Below, piece after piece: positions 6,061 through 13,053 of a stretch of DNA of 15,052 nt. Both the position numbers and the translations under genes were made by a program. The notes below the pieces were generated by a model that saw only the letters and a list, made by a program, of their open reading frames with translations, ran no database searches and was not told where the DNA came from. Source of the stretch: ARS98 sp030744725 (GTDB lineage Bacteria > Planctomycetota > Planctomycetia > Pirellulales > Pirellulaceae); assembly GCA_030744725.1 (NCBI GenBank), contig JASLPZ010000164.1, forward strand, positions 1 through 15,052. The letters are read 5' to 3'. Every line of letters starts with the position of its first letter. Within the stretch, counting starts at the first letter, position 1.

Positions 6061-9000
6061 ATGAGTTGTCGAATCTGCTTCCCACGCCACTTCGCTATCG
6101 TAAGTCTAGCCGTGGCGCTGATCTGTCCCCCTCACGTCGACGCACAGCAGCAGCGGCCCTTTGTTGTCAAGAATCCGCCTCGGTCGGCCCAAGAGCAACT
6201 CGAGACATTCCACCTACCCGATGGATTTCAAATCGAGCTTGTCGCGAGCGAACCGCAGATTGTCAATCCGATCAACTTGAACTTCGACGCGACTGGGAGT
6301 CTTTACGTCTCGCAGTCGATCGAGTACCCGATTCCTGCACCTTCGGATCGCCCCGGGCGCGACAAGATTCTGCGGATCGACGATAACAACGGTGACGGGG
6401 TCCCTGAAGAGGTCAATGCGTTCGCGGAAGGGCTCAACATTCCGATCGGTGTGACGCCGGTGCCTGGTGGCGTGCTGGGGTTCAGCGTTCCAAGAGTCTA
6501 TTTCTTCGACAAGAGCGAGAACGGGACGGCAGGGCGGCAGGTGCAGTTTGGAGATTTCGGATTCAACGACACGCATGGCATGATCAGTTCGTTGACATGG
6601 TGGATTGACGGCTGGGTCTATGGCTGTCACGGCTTTGTCAACACGTCCGAAATCGTTGGGACTGACGGCGAGTCGATCAAGATGGTATCGGGCAACACCT
6701 ATCGGCTTCGACCGGATGGTTCGCGCATCGAACACTATGCGCACGGACAGGTGAATCCATTTGGACTTGCCATCGACCCCTGGGGCAACGTCTTTACCTC
6801 CGATTGCCACACACGGCCCGCGACGATGTTGTTGCCGACCGCTCACTATCCGCGATCGCAAGGCGATGGGCTTGGATTCGGTCCAGAGTTGATGCAGCAC
6901 AGTCACGGCTCGACCGGTATTGCCGGCATCGTGTACTACGCGGCGGAGCAATTCCCCGCGGCGTATCGCGGCTCGCTGTTCATCGGCAATCCAATCACGG
7001 GAAGAATCAATCTCGATCGCCTCGAACGGCATGGCTCGACGTACACGGCGATCGAACAGGATGACTTCTTGACGTGCGACGACTTTTGGTTCCGCCCCGT
7101 GGACATTCAACTCGGGCCGGATGGCGCGCTTTACATTGCCGACATGTACAACTGCATCATCGGGCACTACGAGGTACCGCTGAATCATCCGAAACGTGAC
7201 CGCAAGCACGGACGGATTTGGCGAGTCAGTTACGTCGGCACGCAGAACAGCCAGGCATCACCAAGCATGGCAAGTGATCTGACGAAGGCGACGGTGGATG
7301 AACTTCTCAATCGTTTGGCCGACCCAAACCTCGTGGTTCGCACACACGCGACGCATCAACTTGTTGAACGAATCGGGGCGGCAAGTGTTGAACCCGTGCG
7401 AGTGATGTTGTCCCGCGACGCGACGGAAACGCAGCGGGCTCACGGTTTGTGGATTCTTCAACGGCTCGGCGAGCTAACGCCGGCCGACTGGCAGCCGAGA
7501 ATTGGCGATGTTTCGCCACTGGTTCGCTCGCACGTGGTGAAGGTGTTGGCGGAGGCAGAGGATTGGGACGAAGCAATTCTTGCCGCTGTACTCGCGCGTC
7601 TGGAGGATGAGGATGGGTTCGTTGTTCGGGCCGCCGTTGAAGCGCTCGCACGACATCCGCGGGAAGAGGCGGTCGAGCCACTACTGTCGCTGTTGGCCAA
7701 CGCGGATGTTGCCGATGCGTGCCTGATTCATGCGGCGCGAATGAGCCTTCGCGATGCACTCCGTGAGTTTGATCGTTTCGATCACTGGGAGCGACGTTTC
7801 TCGGAGTCGGCGGTATACCTGAAACGGTTGGCGGATGTGTCCGTGGGGATTCCATCGCCGTCGGCGGCTGCATTTCTGTGGCACCGGTTCTTGAAGGACG
7901 AGTATCCGCAAGAACGGCAATCCGATCTGTTGCGGCATATCATCCGCAACATCGATGCTGGCACGCTTCCCGCTGTACTGGCACTTGCCGAAACGTACGT
8001 CGATCGTGACGAGGCAGCCCAAATCGCCGTCGCTTCTGCCATCTATCGGGGATCGCAAGAGCGTGGGCTGAGGATTTCGCCAACGATCCGGCAGTGGGGC
8101 GAGCGTCTTGTACGGCCACTACTGACAAGCGACGATGCCGCGCGTGTACATCAGGGAGTCGAACTGACGAGGCAGATGCGGCTGCAAGGCCTGGCGAAGG
8201 AACTGTCGCGGTTGTGTGCTCGAAAGGCCCCGGTTCCCGCTGAGCGCCTGGCCGCGATCCAGGCGATGCTCGCCGTCAATCCGGTCGAATCGGTCGCGTT
8301 GTTCTTCACGTTCGTCTACGACCAGCAAGAGCTCCCCGCTTTGCGACAATTCGCCGCCGAAAAGCTTGCCAACCGTAAGGACACTGAACTGCGAGAGCGA
8401 ATTCTGACGAAGCTGCCGACCGACTCGCACTTGATCGCGCTCGGCTTCGCTCGCGGGTTGATCATCGATGCGGATGGGGCGAATGCGCTGCTGGACCTTG
8501 TAGAACAAGGAAAGGTCTCGCCACGCGTGTTGCAAGACGCGAAGATCGGGCGGTTGCTGCCCGTCAGCGGGCTGGCCAATAGCGCCTCGCGAAGGAGGGA
8601 ACTCGTGGCGAATCTACCTTCATTGGACGCTCAGACTCAGCAGTTGATTCGGCAACGCTGGGTTGCTTTCGGGAAGGCGGCACCCGATGCGGCGCGCGGC
8701 GCGGAAGTCTTTCGCGAAACATGCGCGGCGTGTCACCAGCTCGACAATCAGGGCCAGAAGGTGGGACCGGAACTGGACGGTGTAGGCCAGCGTGGAGTTG
8801 AGCGATTGCTGGAAGACATTCTTGATCCCAACCGAGCCGTCGACAAGAACTATCGCGCAACCGTGATCGTCACCGAAGCCGGTCAAGTTTTTACGGGACT
8901 GGTCACGGGGCAGGAAGGCCAGGTCTTGCTCCTGGTCGATCAAACCGGAAAGCAACAACGAATTCCGTTGGCCGAAATCGACGAGCGCCGCGTAATTGAA

Positions 9001-9099
9001 GGGTCAGCGATGCCGTCCAACCTCGGAGAGACGATGAAGGAAGCAGACCTTAACGACCTGATGGGCTTTCTGCTGAAGAAGACCGTGAAGAAACAATAG
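6061..9099 (+). CDS. PVC-type dehydrogenase-domain protein with HEAT-like repeats and C-terminal haem-binding domain
   Basis: The 1012-residue product starts with a signal peptide (HFAIVSLAVALICPPHVDA, cleavage before QQQ). Residues about 48-395 form the N-terminal PVC-type membrane-bound dehydrogenase domain, a beta propeller related to sugar or alcohol dehydrogenases, with FHLPDGFQIELVASEP, HGMISSLTWWIDGWVYGCHG, GQVNPFGLAIDPWGNVFTSDC and PDGALYIADMYNCIIGHY. Residues about 403-575 hold HEAT-like helical pairs and about 575-870 are further helices. Residues about 880-1010 are the planctomycete cytochrome c module, with haem motif CAACH (C888, C891, H892) and a likely distal ligand M984 in SAMPSN. 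The architecture suggests periplasmic oxidation with electron transfer to the haem; the substrate is unknown. A single CxxCH is present. No Shine-Dalgarno is evident at the ATG. The gene stands alone in orientation, with minus-strand genes on both sides; the next stop (9191) converges after 91 bases. Confidence 0.95.
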   Translation: MSCRICFPRHFAIVSLAVALICPPHVDAQQQRPFVVKNPPRSAQEQLETFHLPDGFQIELVASEPQIVNPINLNFDATGSLYVSQSIEYPIPAPSDRPGRDKILRIDDNNGDGVPEEVNAFAEGLNIPIGVTPVPGGVLGFSVPRVYFFDKSENGTAGRQVQFGDFGFNDTHGMISSLTWWIDGWVYGCHGFVNTSEIVGTDGESIKMVSGNTYRLRPDGSRIEHYAHGQVNPFGLAIDPWGNVFTSDCHTRPATMLLPTAHYPRSQGDGLGFGPELMQHSHGSTGIAGIVYYAAEQFPAAYRGSLFIGNPITGRINLDRLERHGSTYTAIEQDDFLTCDDFWFRPVDIQLGPDGALYIADMYNCIIGHYEVPLNHPKRDRKHGRIWRVSYVGTQNSQASPSMASDLTKATVDELLNRLADPNLVVRTHATHQLVERIGAASVEPVRVMLSRDATETQRAHGLWILQRLGELTPADWQPRIGDVSPLVRSHVVKVLAEAEDWDEAILAAVLARLEDEDGFVVRAAVEALARHPREEAVEPLLSLLANADVADACLIHAARMSLRDALREFDRFDHWERRFSESAVYLKRLADVSVGIPSPSAAAFLWHRFLKDEYPQERQSDLLRHIIRNIDAGTLPAVLALAETYVDRDEAAQIAVASAIYRGSQERGLRISPTIRQWGERLVRPLLTSDDAARVHQGVELTRQMRLQGLAKELSRLCARKAPVPAERLAAIQAMLAVNPVESVALFFTFVYDQQELPALRQFAAEKLANRKDTELRERILTKLPTDSHLIALGFARGLIIDADGANALLDLVEQGKVSPRVLQDAKIGRLLPVSGLANSASRRRELVANLPSLDAQTQQLIRQRWVAFGKAAPDAARGAEVFRETCAACHQLDNQGQKVGPELDGVGQRGVERLLEDILDPNRAVDKNYRATVIVTEAGQVFTGLVTGQEGQVLLLVDQTGKQQRIPLAEIDERRVIEGSAMPSNLGETMKEADLNDLMGFLLKKTVKKQ

Positions 9100-9190
9100 A
9101 GCGCAATCCCCTTGGAAGAGGTGACATGATCTTAACCCTCGACCGAGAAAGACAAAAAAGCGATGCGCTAAAAGACGACGGGCGCGTGCA

Positions 9191-11407
9191 TCATCGTTCA
9201 TACGTGAACGTCTTCTCCGACTCGACATGCGGCCGCAGTTGATCGAGCGTCCAGGGCACTTCACGGAATCGCTCCTCGCTGTAGAGCGGTGCCTGATCGT
9301 CGTAGTGCGTCGAACCGGGCTTGTTGCTTTGTCCGTAGGCAACGACCGCACGAATTGTCGGCGGACTGGTCAGCATGACGACTGAAGTCACGCACTGACC
9401 ACCTTTCGGAATCAACTTGTGTTGATCGTCGAACGAATCGGCCGCGGTGGCCCGGAGCGCGTCCATGCCGAGCTTGCCAAGTCCATCGCCACTTAACGGC
9501 CATTCCTTTGTTCCGCGCCGCAGCCGTTTGACGTCTCCCCAGGGAACGGAAATACGCCCGTAGTTCTTGTGAAGATGATCGGCAGCATTCTGTAAAGCCG
9601 TCAGCGCGTCACGTCTGATCTCCGGTGTGTTTGGAACGGAGAACGCGTCGCGGCCGATCTTCGAGTCCATGTCGTTGCAGGCAAGTCGCCAGAATCGGAA
9701 CATCGTGGCCCCTTCGCTGTCGCGCGTTGCCATGCGGTTCCACGAACCGATCAGTTTCACCGCCTCTTGAAGCCGTTCGTATTTCTCTGTCTTCCTTGTT
9801 TCTTCGTTGGACGCGGATTTATGTTCCGACCAGGCCTGCAGAATACTCGGCACCCACAAGTCGGCTGGTGGAATATACGAGTCAAACGCAATCCGCCGAC
9901 CATCTTCGAGCGTGGCCTTGTCGATCTGCGTGAGCAGTCGCGTCGCGCGAGCGCCACGAGCGCGGTATGCCCCGTAGTGACCGAACAGAACTCCTGGTGG
10001 AAAGTCATCGGGCGTCATTGCAAGGCCCGGTGTGACGACATCGGCGGCTACGTTGCAGTTCTGCAGGAAACCCGTCACCGGGTTTTCCACCGTTGGGTGT
10101 TCTTCAAACGGGACCCGTCCGCGGTACAGGCTCGCGCTCGTCCAGCCAGGAACCATCTTGTTCCAGTTGAAGCCCTCTGGGCGCAATGGAGCCTGCCCCG
10201 TCTGCACGAAACCGATGTCGCCTTCCGTGGTGGCCCACATCAGATTGAAGTACGACATGCGGTTGAGAGCAATCGCACGTTTGAATTGCTCAGTCGTGCG
10301 AGCGGCTGCCATCTGGAAATACTGGTCGAACGCGTCCGCTCGATCGTAGCCGCCCATCGCCGCGGCGTAGGGAACGCCGCCCTTGGTATCCAGAATCGGG
10401 CCATGTCGCGTGGCAAGGACTTCAACATGTTCCTTCCGCGTGCTTCCGTCCGGCTGTCGAATGCGGATCGTTTCCTTCCGCACGTCCATCTCTTCCCACT
10501 GGCCGTCAAACTCGTACTGATGCGGGTTGTCGGAATTGATCTTCAGCGCATAGGCATCGGACGAATCAGCGCCGCCGGCCGTAACCGTCCACGCGGCAGA
10601 CGGTGTGATTCCCAGACCAGGAAGTGGAGTGCCAGTCAGTGCGAATCCTCCCACGTCCAATTCATCGCGAACGTGCAACCAGAATTCATAAAGCTGCAGA
10701 TGTCCTTCTGACATCCAGTGTGGATCGATCAGCAACATCGGGGCGCCGCTGGCGGTTTTCACTCCGGCCAATGCCCAGGAATTGCTCTTGCCCGGTGGGA
10801 TTCCCGGATGCTGATCTTCTTCACCGGTGTCCGCATTTTCTGTTCCAACCTTGTCTGGGTTGTAGATGGGGTGATAACCGTCTGATTTGGACGCTTCGGC
10901 GTCTGCCTTGCTCACGCCGACGGCCGACAACATAAGCAACGACCGATGCCAGGCAACGACCTGGACGGGAGTTACCTTTTCAATGGGCACCAGGATTTCG
11001 TCGGGGTGGGAGTCAAAATAGTTGTTGACGCCGACGCAGAATCCTTCGATCAACTCGCGGACGGGTCGACTGAGTTTAGGCCAATCCCGTTCGGCCAGCG
11101 CTCCGTGCCTCAGCTTCCGCGCCTCAATGTCAGAGGTCAGCATGCCCGGACCGAACAGCTCCGACAGCCGCCCGACTCCGGCGTGCAAACAGTAAATGAC
11201 GTTATGCAGAGAATCCTCGCACTGTGCCTGGCCGATCGCATAACCGGCAGACCCAAAGTCGTCAGCCCAGATGTGCGGGACACCCCACGAATCCCGATAC
11301 AACGTTGCTTCGCCAGCGGTTGTTGGCACGCAAGTCAGTGTTGCCGCGGCAACGGTGATCGCCAGGATGAGATGGCGGCTCAGTTGTTTTGGTGATCGTG
11401 TGTTCAA
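9191..11407 (-). CDS. Penicillin-acylase-family Ntn hydrolase (exported N-acyl amidase)
   Basis: The 738-residue precursor has a signal peptide (HLILAITVAAATLTCVPTTA) and the layout of the penicillin acylase family. An alpha part (about 33-207) with LYRDSWGVPHIWADD is followed by a beta part starting at the nucleophile S208 in GKSNSWALAG. By recalled comparison with E. coli penicillin G acylase (beta S1, A69, N241, R263), the oxyanion residues are kept: A277 in WTVTAGG, N452 in FLQNCN, and R484 in YRARGAR. DPHW (H230) and the C-terminal PGSTHYDDQ also match. It should self-cleave in the periplasm and hydrolyse an amide such as an N-acyl compound; the substrate is unknown. The residue before S208 is Lys. 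The start is TTG at 11407, supported because its first bases form TTGA with the stop of the upstream gene. AGGA at 11418-11421 lies 10 bases before it. It is therefore translationally coupled to the propeller gene. Confidence 0.93.
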   Translation of the reverse strand: MNTRSPKQLSRHLILAITVAAATLTCVPTTAGEATLYRDSWGVPHIWADDFGSAGYAIGQAQCEDSLHNVIYCLHAGVGRLSELFGPGMLTSDIEARKLRHGALAERDWPKLSRPVRELIEGFCVGVNNYFDSHPDEILVPIEKVTPVQVVAWHRSLLMLSAVGVSKADAEASKSDGYHPIYNPDKVGTENADTGEEDQHPGIPPGKSNSWALAGVKTASGAPMLLIDPHWMSEGHLQLYEFWLHVRDELDVGGFALTGTPLPGLGITPSAAWTVTAGGADSSDAYALKINSDNPHQYEFDGQWEEMDVRKETIRIRQPDGSTRKEHVEVLATRHGPILDTKGGVPYAAAMGGYDRADAFDQYFQMAAARTTEQFKRAIALNRMSYFNLMWATTEGDIGFVQTGQAPLRPEGFNWNKMVPGWTSASLYRGRVPFEEHPTVENPVTGFLQNCNVAADVVTPGLAMTPDDFPPGVLFGHYGAYRARGARATRLLTQIDKATLEDGRRIAFDSYIPPADLWVPSILQAWSEHKSASNEETRKTEKYERLQEAVKLIGSWNRMATRDSEGATMFRFWRLACNDMDSKIGRDAFSVPNTPEIRRDALTALQNAADHLHKNYGRISVPWGDVKRLRRGTKEWPLSGDGLGKLGMDALRATAADSFDDQHKLIPKGGQCVTSVVMLTSPPTIRAVVAYGQSNKPGSTHYDDQAPLYSEERFREVPWTLDQLRPHVESEKTFTYER

Positions 11408-12624
11408 TGGGATGTCATCCTATTGAGAAAAGCGAATACGCCTTTCTTGTTTGCAACGACGATGTCCGGCCGGCCGTCGCCATTCAGATCGTCGATGGAA
11501 ACTTGCCGTCCGACGCCCGAGTTGTCATCGATCTGACGGGGAATGAAGTGTGCTCCGTCTTTGTTGCGTTCGAGTTTGAAGTAGTACAAGACCGCGGAGT
11601 CTCGCGCGCCGGGGTCGTGGCCATTGTGAGCCCAATAGCACTTCCCGGTGATGATGTCTTTCAGGCCGTCGCCGTCCATGTCGTGCAACGCCATCGCGTG
11701 CAACTGCGAGAACACGATGCCGAACGGATTCTCTTCGGGCTTGCTACCCATGATGGGGTGCGGTTCGAACGTGATTTCGCCATCGTCGCCCGTAACGTGT
11801 TCAAACCAACTCAGTCCATACGCATGTGCCTGCAGACTCGTAATCACATCGTTGTCGCCGTCGCCGTCCACGTCGTAGGCAAACATCTGTGCCCCGCCCG
11901 GACAGAAGCGAAAGACGTGTGGCTCCCAGATCGGGTTGCCTTCCAGCGAAGCCGGCTGTTCGAGCCAACCGAGTGCCGTCAGCAGATCCATTCGCCCGTC
12001 GCCGTTCACATCGCCCAAGCCCAGTCCGTGCGTAAACGGCGCCCACGGGCCGCGGTCACTAATGGCGTGAAAATTCCAACGGGCAGTCGGATCGTCGGGA
12101 TCGTACTCTCCGTACCCGAGCCGACCCTGGTAGGAACAGATGATCTCGGGCCGCCCATCACCGGTCAGGTCGGCAAACGCCGGCGACTCGTTGTCCACAC
12201 CAGGCAGCGCGACGTGCTTCGGCCAATTGCCCCTCTTGCCTTTCGGATTCTCGAACCAATGAGCCGGGCGGCCTGGAAACCCCAGCGTAACAACGTCAGT
12301 CCAGCCATCGGCGTTGATGTCATGTCCGAAAGAGAAGAAGTTGTCGGAGTACCCTTTATCGTTGGGAAAGCTCTTGCCGTCATAAATGCGATATTTCTGC
12401 TTGTAGTCCGGCCCGGCATACCAATGCGGCCCACAAACGACATCGATGATCTTGTCTTGGTTGAAGTCACCGTGACCAGCCCCTTCGGAGAAGTACTCGT
12501 TAGAAACTTGGATCTTCGTGAACTTTCGGCGAGCAGGTTCGTCGGCGAAGCTGGAAGGCGATGCGGTCAACAAGAACAGCAAGAGGGCGAGTGAGCTTAG
12601 CGCCGACACCGATCGGGAACTCAC
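11404..12624 (-). CDS. Exported FG-GAP/VCBS seven-repeat beta-propeller protein
   Basis: From the chosen GTG (12624) the product has 406 residues and begins with a signal peptide (SALSSLALLLFLLTASPSSFA, cleavage before DEPA). Seven D-x-D/N-x-D-G-x-x-D type metal loops follow at fairly even spacing from about residue 53 to 390: DFNQDKIID, DINADGWTD, DLTGDGRPE, DVNGDGRMD, DVDGDGDND, DMDGDGLKD and DLNGDGRPD. Seven repeats fit one complete seven-bladed propeller, each blade probably binding Ca2+. No catalytic domain is visible, so a binding or scaffold role is likely. The frame stays open upstream to a possible start at 13140, but the signal peptide and a repeat-like non-coding segment argue for the shorter form. 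A TTG at 12654 is another candidate start. The TGA at 11404-11406 overlaps the TTG of the acylase gene, making a two-gene operon; the propeller may present or bind the acylase's substrate. Confidence 0.9.
   Translation of the reverse strand: MSSRSVSALSSLALLLFLLTASPSSFADEPARRKFTKIQVSNEYFSEGAGHGDFNQDKIIDVVCGPHWYAGPDYKQKYRIYDGKSFPNDKGYSDNFFSFGHDINADGWTDVVTLGFPGRPAHWFENPKGKRGNWPKHVALPGVDNESPAFADLTGDGRPEIICSYQGRLGYGEYDPDDPTARWNFHAISDRGPWAPFTHGLGLGDVNGDGRMDLLTALGWLEQPASLEGNPIWEPHVFRFCPGGAQMFAYDVDGDGDNDVITSLQAHAYGLSWFEHVTGDDGEITFEPHPIMGSKPEENPFGIVFSQLHAMALHDMDGDGLKDIITGKCYWAHNGHDPGARDSAVLYYFKLERNKDGAHFIPRQIDDNSGVGRQVSIDDLNGDGRPDIVVANKKGVFAFLNRMTSH
11418..11421 (-). promoter_or_regulatory. Candidate ribosome binding site for the acylase TTG start
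   Basis: AGGA on the minus strand stands 10 bases before the TTG at 11407, within the last codons of the propeller gene. Together with the 4-nt TTGA overlap it supports this unusual start. The motif is short, so confidence is limited. Confidence 0.35.
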
Positions 12625-12682
12625 GCAATGACTTAGGGCAGCCTTCGGCGACAACCAAAGTCGGTCTTGTCGGACGGATTTC

Positions 12683-12705
12683 TCCTCCGAGGATTTTGCG
12701 GAGGA
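12683..12705. repeat. Short inverted repeat (hairpin)
   Basis: TCCTCCG (12683-12689) and CGGAGGA (12699-12705) are perfect inverted arms around a 9-nt loop. The element lies about 60-80 bases upstream of the propeller gene start and directly abuts the 10-bp repeat array. It may be part of a dispersed intergenic element or a regulatory hairpin. Confidence 0.5.
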
Positions 12706-12708
12706 ACC

Positions 12709-12738
12709 GCGAATGAACGCCAATGCGCGCGAATCATT
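12709..12738. repeat. Three 10-bp GC(G/C)AATNNNN units
   Basis: GCGAATGAAC, GCCAATGCGC and GCGAATCATT follow each other without gaps. Each begins GC(G/C)AAT, giving an exact 10-bp period, close to one DNA helical turn. Similar GCGAAT-type short arrays are, from memory, common between planctomycete genes; that link is inference. Confidence 0.5.
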
Positions 12739-13040
12739 CCGTTCCACTAGCGCCCTTTTAGATTCACATTTCGGATTTGTATCGGATTTCAACATTCGGA
12801 GTTCCCATTTACGAGTTATCGTCTCTCCCCAAACTACCCGCACGACTTCCCGATGCACATCGGTCAACCGATTCACAGTATATCGTACGGCCGAACTCGC
12901 CACCACAAACGACAGCTGCTTCGTCGAGCTGTTGTATCTACCTTCGTTCTCTACTACGTTATCCCGAACTCCGCCAGTGGGGCCTTTCTCGTTCCACGTC
13001 CCATGGGCAAACTTGATCAATTCGAAACCAGTGACACGAA

Positions 13041-13045
13041 AGAGG
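13041..13045 (+). promoter_or_regulatory. Ribosome binding site that favours the GTG start at 13054
   Basis: AGAGG lies 8 bases before GTG 13054, the best-placed Shine-Dalgarno-like motif among the start candidates of the metallohydrolase gene. The ATG at 13003 and the far upstream ATG at 12853 were weighed as alternatives. Confidence 0.4.
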
Positions 13046-13053
13046 CAAGTACA

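Larger units (their letters stand above)
12625..13053. other. Divergent intergenic region with hairpin, 10-bp repeats and a relic-like open frame
   Basis: This region separates the propeller gene (-) from the metallohydrolase gene (+). It holds a 7-bp-stem hairpin (12683-12705) and three 10-bp units (12709-12738). The minus-strand frame in register with the propeller gene is open across the whole stretch. Its part at about 12790-13029 reads protein-like (GTWNEKGPTGGV..., ending TRKWELRML), so an N-terminal extension or the remains of a small gene cannot be excluded. No clear promoter hexamers were found for either gene. Confidence 0.5.

Noticed and set aside
6214..7209. 331-codon minus-strand open frame
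   Set aside because: It is antisense to the dehydrogenase propeller domain; no domain, signal or motif can be seen.
9154..9169. Possible Rho-independent terminator (AGCG-CAT-CGCT then T6 on the minus strand)
   Set aside because: The stem is only 4 bp with a 3-nt loop, too weak to call. It also lies downstream of the acylase stop in a 91-base convergent gap where chance matches are likely.
9767..10711. 314-codon plus-strand open frame
   Set aside because: It is antisense to the acylase gene, across its conserved catalytic region, and has no recognisable content.
11389..12594. 401-codon plus-strand open frame
   Set aside because: It lies antisense to the propeller gene, whose seven metal loops and signal peptide are clear; the antisense translation shows no family features. 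Long antisense frames are expected opposite biased codons.
12853..13053. 67-codon N-terminal extension of the metallohydrolase gene from the ATG at 12853
   Set aside because: The extension is basic and low in protein-like pattern, lies before a clear signal peptide, and is opposite a more convincing minus-strand frame; GTG 13054 has a better-placed ribosome binding site.
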